DNA of 5,425 nt from Verrucomicrobiota bacterium (GTDB taxonomy: Bacteria; Verrucomicrobiota; Verrucomicrobiia; Verrucomicrobiales; Verrucomicrobiaceae). Shown here piece after piece: positions 1-5,425 of this stretch. Where the stretch lies: NCBI GenBank assembly GCA_023429545.1, contig JAEYUU010000482.1:1-5425 (forward strand), given 5' to 3'. Position 1 is the stretch's first letter. Each line of letters opens with the position of its first letter. Position numbers and translations under genes: made by a program. Below the pieces are notes generated by a model. The model was given only the letters and a program-made list of their open reading frames with translations. It was not told the DNA's origin and searched no databases.

Positions 1-159
1 GTGAAGCAATGTGTCGAAGTCATGCGCAAGGCAAATGCCAGCGTGCATTTCAGCGCTTATCCACAGGCGAATCACTTCCTGTTCTTCAGCCATCGCGAGC
101 AGTGTCTCAGGGAGCTGTCGGAGTGGCTAAAGGCAAACCAGGTCGTTTCGAGCCCTTGA
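1..159 (+). CDS. C-terminal end of an alpha/beta-hydrolase-like protein (5' truncated by window edge)
   Basis: Frame 1 is open from the first base to a TGA at 157-159 and gives 52 residues. The segment HFSAYPQANHFLFFSHREQ followed by an amphipathic helix (CLRELSEWLKANQ) matches the usual end of alpha/beta-hydrolase folds. There a His at the end of the last strand-loop (here in 'ANHF', codon 25 of the visible part) completes the Ser-Asp/Glu-His triad, and a final helix packs on the sheet. The nucleophile and acid lie upstream and cannot be seen, so substrate and subfamily are unknown. The GTG at position 1 is most likely an internal Val codon, because a 52-residue protein could not hold the fold. 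The gene converges on prfC with only 5 bases between the stop codons. Family assignment rests on this short tail alone. Confidence 0.7.
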   Translation: MKQCVEVMRKANASVHFSAYPQANHFLFFSHREQCLRELSEWLKANQVVSSP

Positions 160-164
160 ACTGG

Positions 165-1760
165 TTACGCGGCCGGTGGCTCCGTCAACAGGTCCAATGC
201 CGGATTGCGGCTCTTGAAGGTGCGCTCGGCCCAGGTGTCGCCGAGGAGCACCACGGGGCGGTCGAGTTCGTCGAGCGCCACGGTGGCATCGGAGCAGGGG
301 GTGGTCTCCTGGAGGTTGAAGGCGGTGCCATCCTGGCGGCGCAACCAGCGGACCATCGTGTAGGAGGCGTTCTCGATGCGGCACTCCGCGTTGTATTCTG
401 ACTGGAGACGGTATTGCACCACCTCAAATTGAAGTGGGCCGACTGCGCCCAGCAGCGGGATGCGCTGCACGGCGTGCGGCTGGTAGTACTGCTGGACGAC
501 GCCTTCATGGAGCAGCTGCTCCATGCCCTCACGGAAACGCTTGTAGTGGGCCGGACTGGAGTTGTGCAGGTGGGCGAAGCACTCCGGGATGAAGCGCGGT
601 GTTTCATCAAAGACGATGCCGGCCGTCTCGGTCAAAGTGTCACCGATGCGCAGGTCGTGATTGCCCACAATGCCCACCACATCGCCGGGGAAGGCGTCGT
701 CCACGGTCTCGCGATCCCGGGCGAAGAGGCGCTGGGAGTTCGCGAGGCGCACGCGCTGGCCGCTGCGGGGGTTCTTTACCACCATGTCCCGCTTGAAGAC
801 GCCGGAGACGATGCGGATGAAGTAGATGCGATCGCGGTGACGCGGATCCATGTTCGCCTGGATCTTGAAGACAAAGGCGGAGAAGCCCGGGTCGGAGGCC
901 TCCACGAGGCGCTCTCCCGCGAGACGTGGACTGGGTTGCGGGGCCATCTCCAGGAAGGCGTCGAGCAGGAGTTGCACGCCGAAGTTGTTGCTGGCGCTGC
1001 CGAAGCAGACCGGAGTCAGCTTGCCCTGGTCAATGAGCTTGCGGTCAAAGGCGTGACCTGCACCCTCCAGCATGTCCAGCTCCTCGATGGCCTGCTTCAA
1101 GGCGAAGTCGGGCACGTTTTCCTTCACGAAGTCATCATCAAGGCTGCCGACGCGTTCCTTGGCGCGGTACGCCCCGCGAGCATTGCGCTGGAAAAGATGC
1201 ACGGCGCTGTCCCGGCGGTCAAAGACACCGCAGAAGCTCTTTCCTGTGCCGAGAGGCCAGTTGATGGCGCAGGCTCCGATGCCAAGCACGGTCTCCAGTT
1301 CATCGAGCAGTTCCAGCGGCGGACGGGAGGGCCGGTCCAACTTGTTCATGAAGGTGAAGATGGGCACCCCGCGCTTGCGACAAACCTCGAAGAGCTTGCG
1401 TGTCTGGCTTTCGATGCCGTTCACGGAGTCGATGACCATGATGGCGGCATCCACCGCCGTGAGCACGCGGTAGGTGTCCTCGGAGAAGTCCTTGTGGCCC
1501 GGGGTGTCCAGGAGGTTGATGACGCTGCCGTTGTACTCGAACTGCAGCACCGTGGAGGAGACGGAAATGCCGCGCTGCTTCTCCAGTTCCATCCAGTCGG
1601 AGGTGGTGGCCCGCTGGTTCTTCCGGGAGGTCACACTGCCTGCAAGCTGCACGGCACCGCCGTAGAGGAGCAATTTCTCAGTGAGCGTCGTCTTGCCGGC
1701 ATCCGGGGGGGTGATGATGGCAAAGGTGCGGCGGCGGGTGATTTCAGTCTTGGGGTCCAT
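165..1760 (-). CDS. prfC: Peptide chain release factor 3 (RF3), translational GTPase
   Basis: RF3 is a cytoplasmic GTPase that removes RF1 or RF2 from the ribosome after peptide release. The product is 531 residues, against 529 in E. coli. GTPase motifs in order are the P-loop PPDAGKTT (residues 18-25), RGIS of switch I (63-66), DTPGH of G3 with the catalytic His (85-89), NKLD of G4 (139-142) and a G5-region GSASNNFGV (254-262). Domain II follows at about 293-376 (FVFKIQANMDPRHRDR is an RF3 hallmark), and domain III at about 405-510 (GAVGPLQFEVV, 438-446). The frame continues upstream to GTG 1841 and ATG 1835. ATG 1760 is preferred because it leaves about nine residues before the conserved RRRTFAII segment, as in the family, and because a candidate promoter and hairpin lie between the two sites. 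No Shine-Dalgarno sequence precedes ATG 1760. Unusual: the P-loop His normally found in 'SHPDAGKT' is Pro here. Confidence 0.97.
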   Translation of the reverse strand: MDPKTEITRRRTFAIITPPDAGKTTLTEKLLLYGGAVQLAGSVTSRKNQRATTSDWMELEKQRGISVSSTVLQFEYNGSVINLLDTPGHKDFSEDTYRVLTAVDAAIMVIDSVNGIESQTRKLFEVCRKRGVPIFTFMNKLDRPSRPPLELLDELETVLGIGACAINWPLGTGKSFCGVFDRRDSAVHLFQRNARGAYRAKERVGSLDDDFVKENVPDFALKQAIEELDMLEGAGHAFDRKLIDQGKLTPVCFGSASNNFGVQLLLDAFLEMAPQPSPRLAGERLVEASDPGFSAFVFKIQANMDPRHRDRIYFIRIVSGVFKRDMVVKNPRSGQRVRLANSQRLFARDRETVDDAFPGDVVGIVGNHDLRIGDTLTETAGIVFDETPRFIPECFAHLHNSSPAHYKRFREGMEQLLHEGVVQQYYQPHAVQRIPLLGAVGPLQFEVVQYRLQSEYNAECRIENASYTMVRWLRRQDGTAFNLQETTPCSDATVALDELDRPVVLLGDTWAERTFKSRNPALDLLTEPPAA

Positions 1761-1768
1761 GGAGATGA

Positions 1769-1788
1769 CCCGGCAGGGGGCTACCGGG
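1769..1788 (-). promoter_or_regulatory. Hairpin immediately upstream of the prfC start codon
   Basis: Read on the minus strand, CCCGGTAG, a CCCC loop and CTGCCGGG form an uninterrupted 8-bp stem with one T-G wobble and a four-base loop. It ends 8 bases before ATG 1760, where a ribosome binding site would normally sit. If the weak promoter at 1796-1823 is used, transcription would begin at about 1789 and the hairpin would form the extreme 5' end of the mRNA. It could damp translation or protect the 5' end. Both roles are inference, and the fold was found by eye without an energy calculation. If translation really began at 1835 or 1841, this would simply be coding sequence. Confidence 0.45.
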
Positions 1789-1795
1789 AGGAGAA

Positions 1796-1823
1796 TTTGT
1801 ACCCAGTAGCGGGTTCCTTCCAA
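1796..1823 (-). promoter_or_regulatory. Weak candidate sigma-70-type promoter for prfC
   Basis: On the minus strand TTGGAA (1823-1818, 4 of 6 matches to TTGACA) is separated by 16 bases from TACAAA (1801-1796, 4 of 6 to TATAAT). Transcription from it would start near 1789, giving a leader of about 28 bases before ATG 1760. It would exclude the upstream in-frame starts at 1835 and 1841. The match is weak, could be chance, and the sigma factor preferences of this organism are unknown. Confidence 0.25.
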
Positions 1824-1877
1824 TGGAATTGACATTTTCACACAGGCAGGCCGGGTCGCCGCTCATTGACGGGGCGC

Positions 1878-2297
1878 ATGCCGTTGTTCATCGTAATGCG
1901 AGTCCGTATGATTCTTACCATCTCGGTCACCACCACCTCAGGCCTGTTGTTGCTGGGTGTCGCGAGCCTTTGCGGCGGAGGCGTAATGGGCATTGCATCG
2001 GAAGGGGTGACGACCGCAGTGTTGGGATGGACATCGGCGGTCTCCACGCTGGCATGGCTCTATGGCGTAGGGATGGAAATATTCATGGCGCACTATTCCG
2101 AAGTGTCCGTCAATGGCGTCAAGATTGAGGCACGGAGGCTCCTCCGCCGACTCATGGTGCCGCTGTTGATGCATGCTGTGGCCGTGCTGGCTTGTGTGCC
2201 GGCAGTTCGTCAGGACGCAAGATGGCTCATCAGTGTGTGCACGGTGTCATTGGTTGGTGTCATCTGGCAGAATTGCATCAGGAAGACGCTGGTCTGA
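1878..2297 (+). CDS. Small four-helix integral membrane protein, function unknown
   Basis: I do not recognise a family. The 139-residue product has four hydrophobic stretches at about residues 11-32, 44-70, 92-110 and 114-134. Between the second and third is a polar, basic segment (SEVSVNGVKIEARRLLRRL, about 74-92) that looks like a cytoplasmic loop; the tail ends in a positively charged IRKTLV. The frame is also open to TTG 1866, and ATG 1896 or 1908 are other possible starts. None has a Shine-Dalgarno match, and 1878 was picked as the first ATG. The reading frame has less GC-biased third positions than prfC and recD2 (GTA, GCA, TTG, ATA and AGA occur), which may mean weaker selection or later acquisition. 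It lies head to head with prfC and its stop is 8 bases from the recD2 stop. That it is a gene is inferred from the coherent membrane topology and length; no homology supports it. Confidence 0.55.
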   Translation: MPLFIVMRVRMILTISVTTTSGLLLLGVASLCGGGVMGIASEGVTTAVLGWTSAVSTLAWLYGVGMEIFMAHYSEVSVNGVKIEARRLLRRLMVPLLMHAVAVLACVPAVRQDARWLISVCTVSLVGVIWQNCIRKTLV

Positions 2298-2305
2298 TGC
2301 AGTGT

Positions 2306-4492
2306 TCACCTCGCCGCCACCAGCCTCTGCCTCAGTCCGGTGTACCTTCTACGTCCCTCGCCATTGCGCACGGCGGTGCCCAGGGCCTTCTGCTCCCCGA
2401 CAATCACCACCAGCCGCCTTCCGCGCGTGATGGCGGTGTAGATGAGGCTGCGCTCCAGCATGATGAATTGCGCCATGGCCAGTGGGATGATGACGCAGGG
2501 GAACTCACTGCCCTGTGACTTATGGATGGTGATGGCGTACGCGAGCTGCAGCTCATCCAGCTCGCCGGGTTCGTAGTCCACCAGGTTCTCGTCGAAGGCC
2601 ACGGTGATCTTCACCGGCTCGCTGTCGATGGCGCGGATGTGGCCGATGTCTCCGTTGAAGACACCCTTGTCGTAGTTGTTGCGTGTCTGGATGACCTTGT
2701 CCCCCACACGGTACTTGATGCCGAAACGCTCGACTTCGAACTGCATCTCACGCGGCGCATTGAGCGCATCTTGCAGCACCTCATTGAAAGCACGCGTGCC
2801 GAGGAGCTGGCGGTTCATGGGGCACAGCACCTGGATGTCCTTTGCGGGGTCGAAGCCGTATCTCGCTGGCAGACGCTCTTTCATGAGCTGCACAATGGTC
2901 TGCTGGATCTCCTCGCCGCTGGCGCGCTCCAGGAAAAAGAAGTCTGCATCTGGAGAAGGCTTCAGATCCGGCATCTGACCGTGATTGATGCTGTGCGCCG
3001 CGGTGATGATGCGGCTTTGAGCGGCCTGGCGGAAGATTTCGGTGAGCTTCACCACAGGCACGGCGCCGCTGCTGATGCAGTCGTGCAATACCGCGCCCGC
3101 GCCAACACTGGGGAGCTGGTCCGAATCTCCCACCAGCAGCAGGTGAGCCTCCTCCGGCAGCGCGTCGAGCAGGCGGGACATGAGCTGCGTGTCCACCATG
3201 GAGCACTCGTCGATGACGAAGAGGTCGCCATCGAGCCGCTTGTTGCGATTGCGACCCCACACACCTTCACCCTGGTACTCCAGCAGGCGGTGCAGCGTGC
3301 GTGCTTCCAGACCCGTGCTCTCGCCGAGACGTTGCGCGGCGCGTCCCGTGGGAGCGGCGAGCACAGTCGTCACCTTCTTGGCGCGCAGGATGGTGAGCAC
3401 CGTGTTCACAATCGTCGTCTTCCCCACGCCGGGGCCGCCGGTGATGATGAGCACGCGCTGGCGCAGGGCCTCCTTCACGGCACGCTGCTGGCTTTCCGCG
3501 AGCGCGAGTCCTGTCTTCTGCTGGCACCAGGCGAGGGCCTTCTCCACATCCATCTCCGGATGCGTGGAGGGTTTCGCCAGGAGTTGGTGCAAATGAAGCG
3601 CCACCTGCTTCTCCGCATGGTGCAGCATGGGGAGGAACACACGCTCCTCTCCCTCGATGCGCTCCTGCACCGCGCCTTCCTCCGCGAACAGTCCTTCAAG
3701 CTGCGCTTCCACCGCTTCCGTGGGTGCATCGAGCATCCTTCCCGCGGCCTCGATCAAGGCGGGGCGGGGGAGGCAGGTGTGGCCGGAGCCAGACGCCTCA
3801 TCCAGCGCGTAAAGGATGCCCGCGCGGATGCGCTGGGGGGCATCCTTGGCAATGCCCATATGCGCGGCGATCTCGTCCGCTGTCTTGAATCCCACCCCAT
3901 GGATGTCCGCCGCGAGCCGGTAAGGGTTCTGCTGCAATACCTGCACCGCCTCCTCGCCATAGGTCTTGTAGATGCGCAGGGCGCGCGCGGTGCTGATGCC
4001 CTGCTCATGCAGGAAGATCATGATGGCGTGCACCGCCTTCTGCTTCATCCACGAGTCGCGGATCTCCGTGCGGCGTTTCTTCCCGATGCCCTCCACCTCC
4101 TGCAGACGCGCGGAGGTGTTCTCGATGATGTCGAAGACCTCCGTGCCGAACTTGTCCACGATGCGCTTCGCGTACTTGGAGCCGATGCCTTCAATGAGTC
4201 CGCTGCCGAGGTAGTGCACCAGGCCATCCAGGGACTTCGGGCGGGCCAGCTTGATGTGCTCCGCCTTGAACTGGCGCCCGTACTCCGCATTCTGCACCCA
4301 GGCGCCGCGGGCGTCGATTTCCTCACCGGGCACCACGCGCGGGGTATTGCCCAGCAGGGTCACGAGCTCGCCGCCCCCGCCCTTCTCGGGCCGCACCTTC
4401 AGGATGCAGTAGCCGGTCTCCTCCGTGTGGAAGGTCACACGCTCCACCGTGCCGCGAAGGGTCGCGGTGGCTCGGGATTGAGGGGCGGGCAT
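2306..4492 (-). CDS. recD2: RecD2-type (YrrC-like) SF1B ATP-dependent DNA helicase
   Basis: This is a stand-alone RecD-like 5'-3' DNA helicase of the type that acts without RecBC, in repair and fork maintenance. The 728 residues fit the family. The N-terminal OB-like region (about 10-85, TLRGTVERVTFHTEETGYCILKV) leads into helix-hairpin-helix repeats at about 96-116 (GLIEGIGSKYAKRIVDKFG), 128-144 (LQEVEGIGKKRR) and 190-209 (IHGVGFKTADEIA). The helicase core shows a Q-motif-like AESQQRAV (332-339), Walker A GGPGVGKTT (352-360), Ia LAAPTGRAAQRL (378-389), Walker B VIDECSMVD (426-434), III LLVGDSDQLPSVG (452-464), IV EIFRQA (485-490), V AITIHKSQGSEF (653-664) and VI YTAITRGRRL (685-694). All motifs are intact. 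ATG 4492 is chosen over ATG 4564 because the family begins about ten residues before the TLRGTVERVTF strand. There is no Shine-Dalgarno site; the leader just upstream is pyrimidine-rich (CTTTCTTTCTTTT). No recB or recC is visible nearby. Confidence 0.96.
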   Translation of the reverse strand: MPAPQSRATATLRGTVERVTFHTEETGYCILKVRPEKGGGGELVTLLGNTPRVVPGEEIDARGAWVQNAEYGRQFKAEHIKLARPKSLDGLVHYLGSGLIEGIGSKYAKRIVDKFGTEVFDIIENTSARLQEVEGIGKKRRTEIRDSWMKQKAVHAIMIFLHEQGISTARALRIYKTYGEEAVQVLQQNPYRLAADIHGVGFKTADEIAAHMGIAKDAPQRIRAGILYALDEASGSGHTCLPRPALIEAAGRMLDAPTEAVEAQLEGLFAEEGAVQERIEGEERVFLPMLHHAEKQVALHLHQLLAKPSTHPEMDVEKALAWCQQKTGLALAESQQRAVKEALRQRVLIITGGPGVGKTTIVNTVLTILRAKKVTTVLAAPTGRAAQRLGESTGLEARTLHRLLEYQGEGVWGRNRNKRLDGDLFVIDECSMVDTQLMSRLLDALPEEAHLLLVGDSDQLPSVGAGAVLHDCISSGAVPVVKLTEIFRQAAQSRIITAAHSINHGQMPDLKPSPDADFFFLERASGEEIQQTIVQLMKERLPARYGFDPAKDIQVLCPMNRQLLGTRAFNEVLQDALNAPREMQFEVERFGIKYRVGDKVIQTRNNYDKGVFNGDIGHIRAIDSEPVKITVAFDENLVDYEPGELDELQLAYAITIHKSQGSEFPCVIIPLAMAQFIMLERSLIYTAITRGRRLVVIVGEQKALGTAVRNGEGRRRYTGLRQRLVAAR

Positions 4493-4564
4493 GATTGGAG
4501 ATAAGCGAAAAGAAAGAAAGTCGCAAAGCCGGGTAATTCTGGGGGCGGGATTGCCATTCCTCAT

Positions 4565-4592
4565 TTGCCAGTGGCCCGCATCCAGCTACTCT
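4565..4592 (+). promoter_or_regulatory. Candidate promoter for the TerC-family gene
   Basis: TTGCCA at 4565-4570 (5 of 6 to TTGACA), a 16-base spacer and TACTCT at 4587-4592 (the TANNNT pattern, 3 of 6) sit just before the gene. Transcription would begin at about 4599, only two or three bases before ATG 4602, so the transcript would be leaderless or nearly so. That agrees with the absence of a Shine-Dalgarno sequence. No yybP-ykoY manganese riboswitch, which often precedes TerC-family genes in other bacteria, could be recognised in the 109-base gap (its GGGGAGTAG core is missing). Confidence 0.3.
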
Positions 4593-4601
4593 CCGCGCGC
4601 C

Positions 4602-5425
4602 ATGGAAATGCTTGCCGCGCTCAGCGCCTTTGACACCTCTTGGATCACCTCGCCGGAGGCGTGGGTCGCGCTCCTGACGCTCACCGTCATGGAGGTCGTG
4701 CTGGGCATCGACAACATCGTTTTCATCAGCATCCTGGTGGACAAACTGCCCAAGGAACAGCAGCCCAAAGCACGCTTCATCGGCCTGGCGCTGGCCATGA
4801 TCATGCGCATCCTGCTGCTGTTCTCCATCACCTGGGTGATGTCGCTCAAGAATGACCTGTTTGCCGTGATGGGCCATGGATTCTCCGGGAAGGACCTCAT
4901 TCTTATTTTCGGCGGGATGTTCCTGCTCTTCAAGGCGACCAAAGAAATCCACCACAAGATCGAAGGTGACCCGGAAGGAGACATCGAGCACAGCCAGCCG
5001 AAGCACGCGGCGATGGGCCCCATTCTCGTTCAGATTGCCATGCTGGACATCGTCTTCTCACTGGATTCCGTGATCACGGCCGCGGGCATGGCCCAGAGCA
5101 TCATGGTGATGGTCATCGCGGTGATTGTGGCGGTGATCTTCATGATGGTCTTCGCCGGGTCCGTGAGTGACTTCATCAACCGCCACCCCACGGTGAAGAT
5201 GCTCGCCCTGAGCTTCCTGATTCTCATCGGCGTGATGCTCATGATCGAAGGTCTCGCCACCGACAAGGCGCACGATCTGCACCTGAAAAACTACATCTAC
5301 TTCGCCATGGCCTTCTCCGTGTTCGTGGAGATTCTGAACATCCGGGTGGCGGCGAAGCGAGCCCGAAAGCAGGCGGAGCTGAAAGCGGCGAACGCGGCGA
5401 AAAAAGGGAAGGGGGGGCTGGCGAG
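4602..5425 (+). CDS. TerC-family integral membrane protein (3' end beyond window)
   Basis: TerC-family proteins are inner-membrane proteins tied to tellurite resistance and, for Alx, YkoY and YceF relatives, to manganese export. The frame stays open for 274 codons to the window edge. Family signatures are VMEVVLGIDNIVFISILVDKLP (about 29-50) and GPILVQIAMLDIVFSLDSVITAAGM (139-163). The acidic residues Glu31, Asp37, Asp149 and Asp155 within membrane segments are the likely metal-site positions. About seven hydrophobic helices are seen (near 21-45, 58-80, 98-110, 139-160, 167-186, 199-217, 229-247). A soluble His- and acid-rich loop lies at 114-137. The end matches the family's YIYFAMAFSVFVEILNIR, after which comes a Lys/Ala-rich tail (from about 250). 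No CBS or CorC domain has appeared by residue 274, so this looks like the short form. ATG 4602 is used; ATG 4608 is the only close alternative. The specific substrate is not shown by the sequence. Confidence 0.93.
   Translation, partial: MEMLAALSAFDTSWITSPEAWVALLTLTVMEVVLGIDNIVFISILVDKLPKEQQPKARFIGLALAMIMRILLLFSITWVMSLKNDLFAVMGHGFSGKDLILIFGGMFLLFKATKEIHHKIEGDPEGDIEHSQPKHAAMGPILVQIAMLDIVFSLDSVITAAGMAQSIMVMVIAVIVAVIFMMVFAGSVSDFINRHPTVKMLALSFLILIGVMLMIEGLATDKAHDLHLKNYIYFAMAFSVFVEILNIRVAAKRARKQAELKAANAAKKGKGGLA

Noticed and set aside
414..1832. 472-codon open frame on the plus strand, antisense to prfC
   Set aside because: Its codon boundaries coincide with those of prfC, so its stops would need TTA, CTA or TCA codons in prfC, which are rare in GC-rich genes. 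The opposite strand encodes a complete RF3, and the product resembles nothing.
1829..1834. Perfect TTGACA on the plus strand ahead of the small membrane-protein gene
   Set aside because: No -10-like hexamer lies 16-18 bases downstream (that region is GC-rich), so it is not supported as a promoter.
1884..1912. TTGTTC - 17 bases - TATGAT on the plus strand
   Set aside because: It has good spacing and -10 box, but it would start transcription at about 1919, inside the small gene and after all its plausible start codons; most likely chance.
1823..2128. 101-codon plus-strand frame overlapping the small membrane-protein gene
   Set aside because: The product is Arg/His-rich with no structure, as in GC-rich shadow frames, while the overlapping frame gives regular membrane helices. 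The GGAGGAG at 1787-1793 is about 29 bases from its ATG, too far to serve as its ribosome binding site.
2522..4504. 660-codon open frame on the plus strand, antisense to recD2
   Set aside because: Same register effect as for prfC: it is open only because recD2 avoids TTA, CTA and TCA. All helicase motifs are on the minus strand.
4323..5006. 227-codon minus-strand frame across the recD2 start, the intergenic gap and the TerC gene
   Set aside because: It covers the reverse of clearly conserved TerC sequence and the wrong frame of the recD2 N-terminus; the product is low-complexity Asp/His/Glu-rich.

Overview
The window is a GC-rich (roughly 60% by eye), densely coded stretch of bacterial chromosome. 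It holds five protein genes on strictly alternating strands: the 3' end of an alpha/beta-hydrolase-like gene (+), prfC for peptide chain release factor 3 (-), a small four-helix membrane protein of unknown function (+), recD2 for a stand-alone SF1B DNA helicase (-), and a TerC-family membrane protein (+) that runs off the right edge. No rRNA, tRNA, CRISPR array, insertion sequence, phage gene or long repeat was seen.

Layout. Positions 1-159 encode the last 52 residues of a hydrolase that meets prfC tail to tail, 5 bases apart. prfC (165-1760, minus) is read divergently from the small membrane-protein gene (about 1878-2297, plus), with 117 bases between the chosen starts. That gap holds a perfectly placed 20-base hairpin just upstream of the prfC start and a weak promoter match. 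The small gene meets recD2 (2306-4492, minus) tail to tail, 8 bases apart. recD2 is divergent from the TerC gene (4602 to the edge), with 109 bases between them that hold a plausible promoter for the latter.

How the genes relate. They do not look like one pathway. RF3 recycles RF1/RF2 in translation termination, RecD2 acts in DNA repair or replication-fork processing, and the TerC protein probably handles divalent metal such as manganese. Each gene seems to have its own transcript because no two neighbours share a strand. None of the four starts has a clear Shine-Dalgarno sequence.

Organism. The RF3 sequence is closer in style to the 'GGAVQLAGSV...QRATTSDWMELEKQRGIS' forms found outside the gammaproteobacteria. 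With the high GC and missing Shine-Dalgarno sites this would suit a Gram-negative lineage such as Verrucomicrobiota or Planctomycetota. That assignment is a guess from sequence style, not a demonstrated placement.

I see no convincing new multi-gene system. The points worth a second look are an unusual His-to-Pro change in the RF3 P-loop, the hairpin at the prfC translation start, and the orphan membrane protein.
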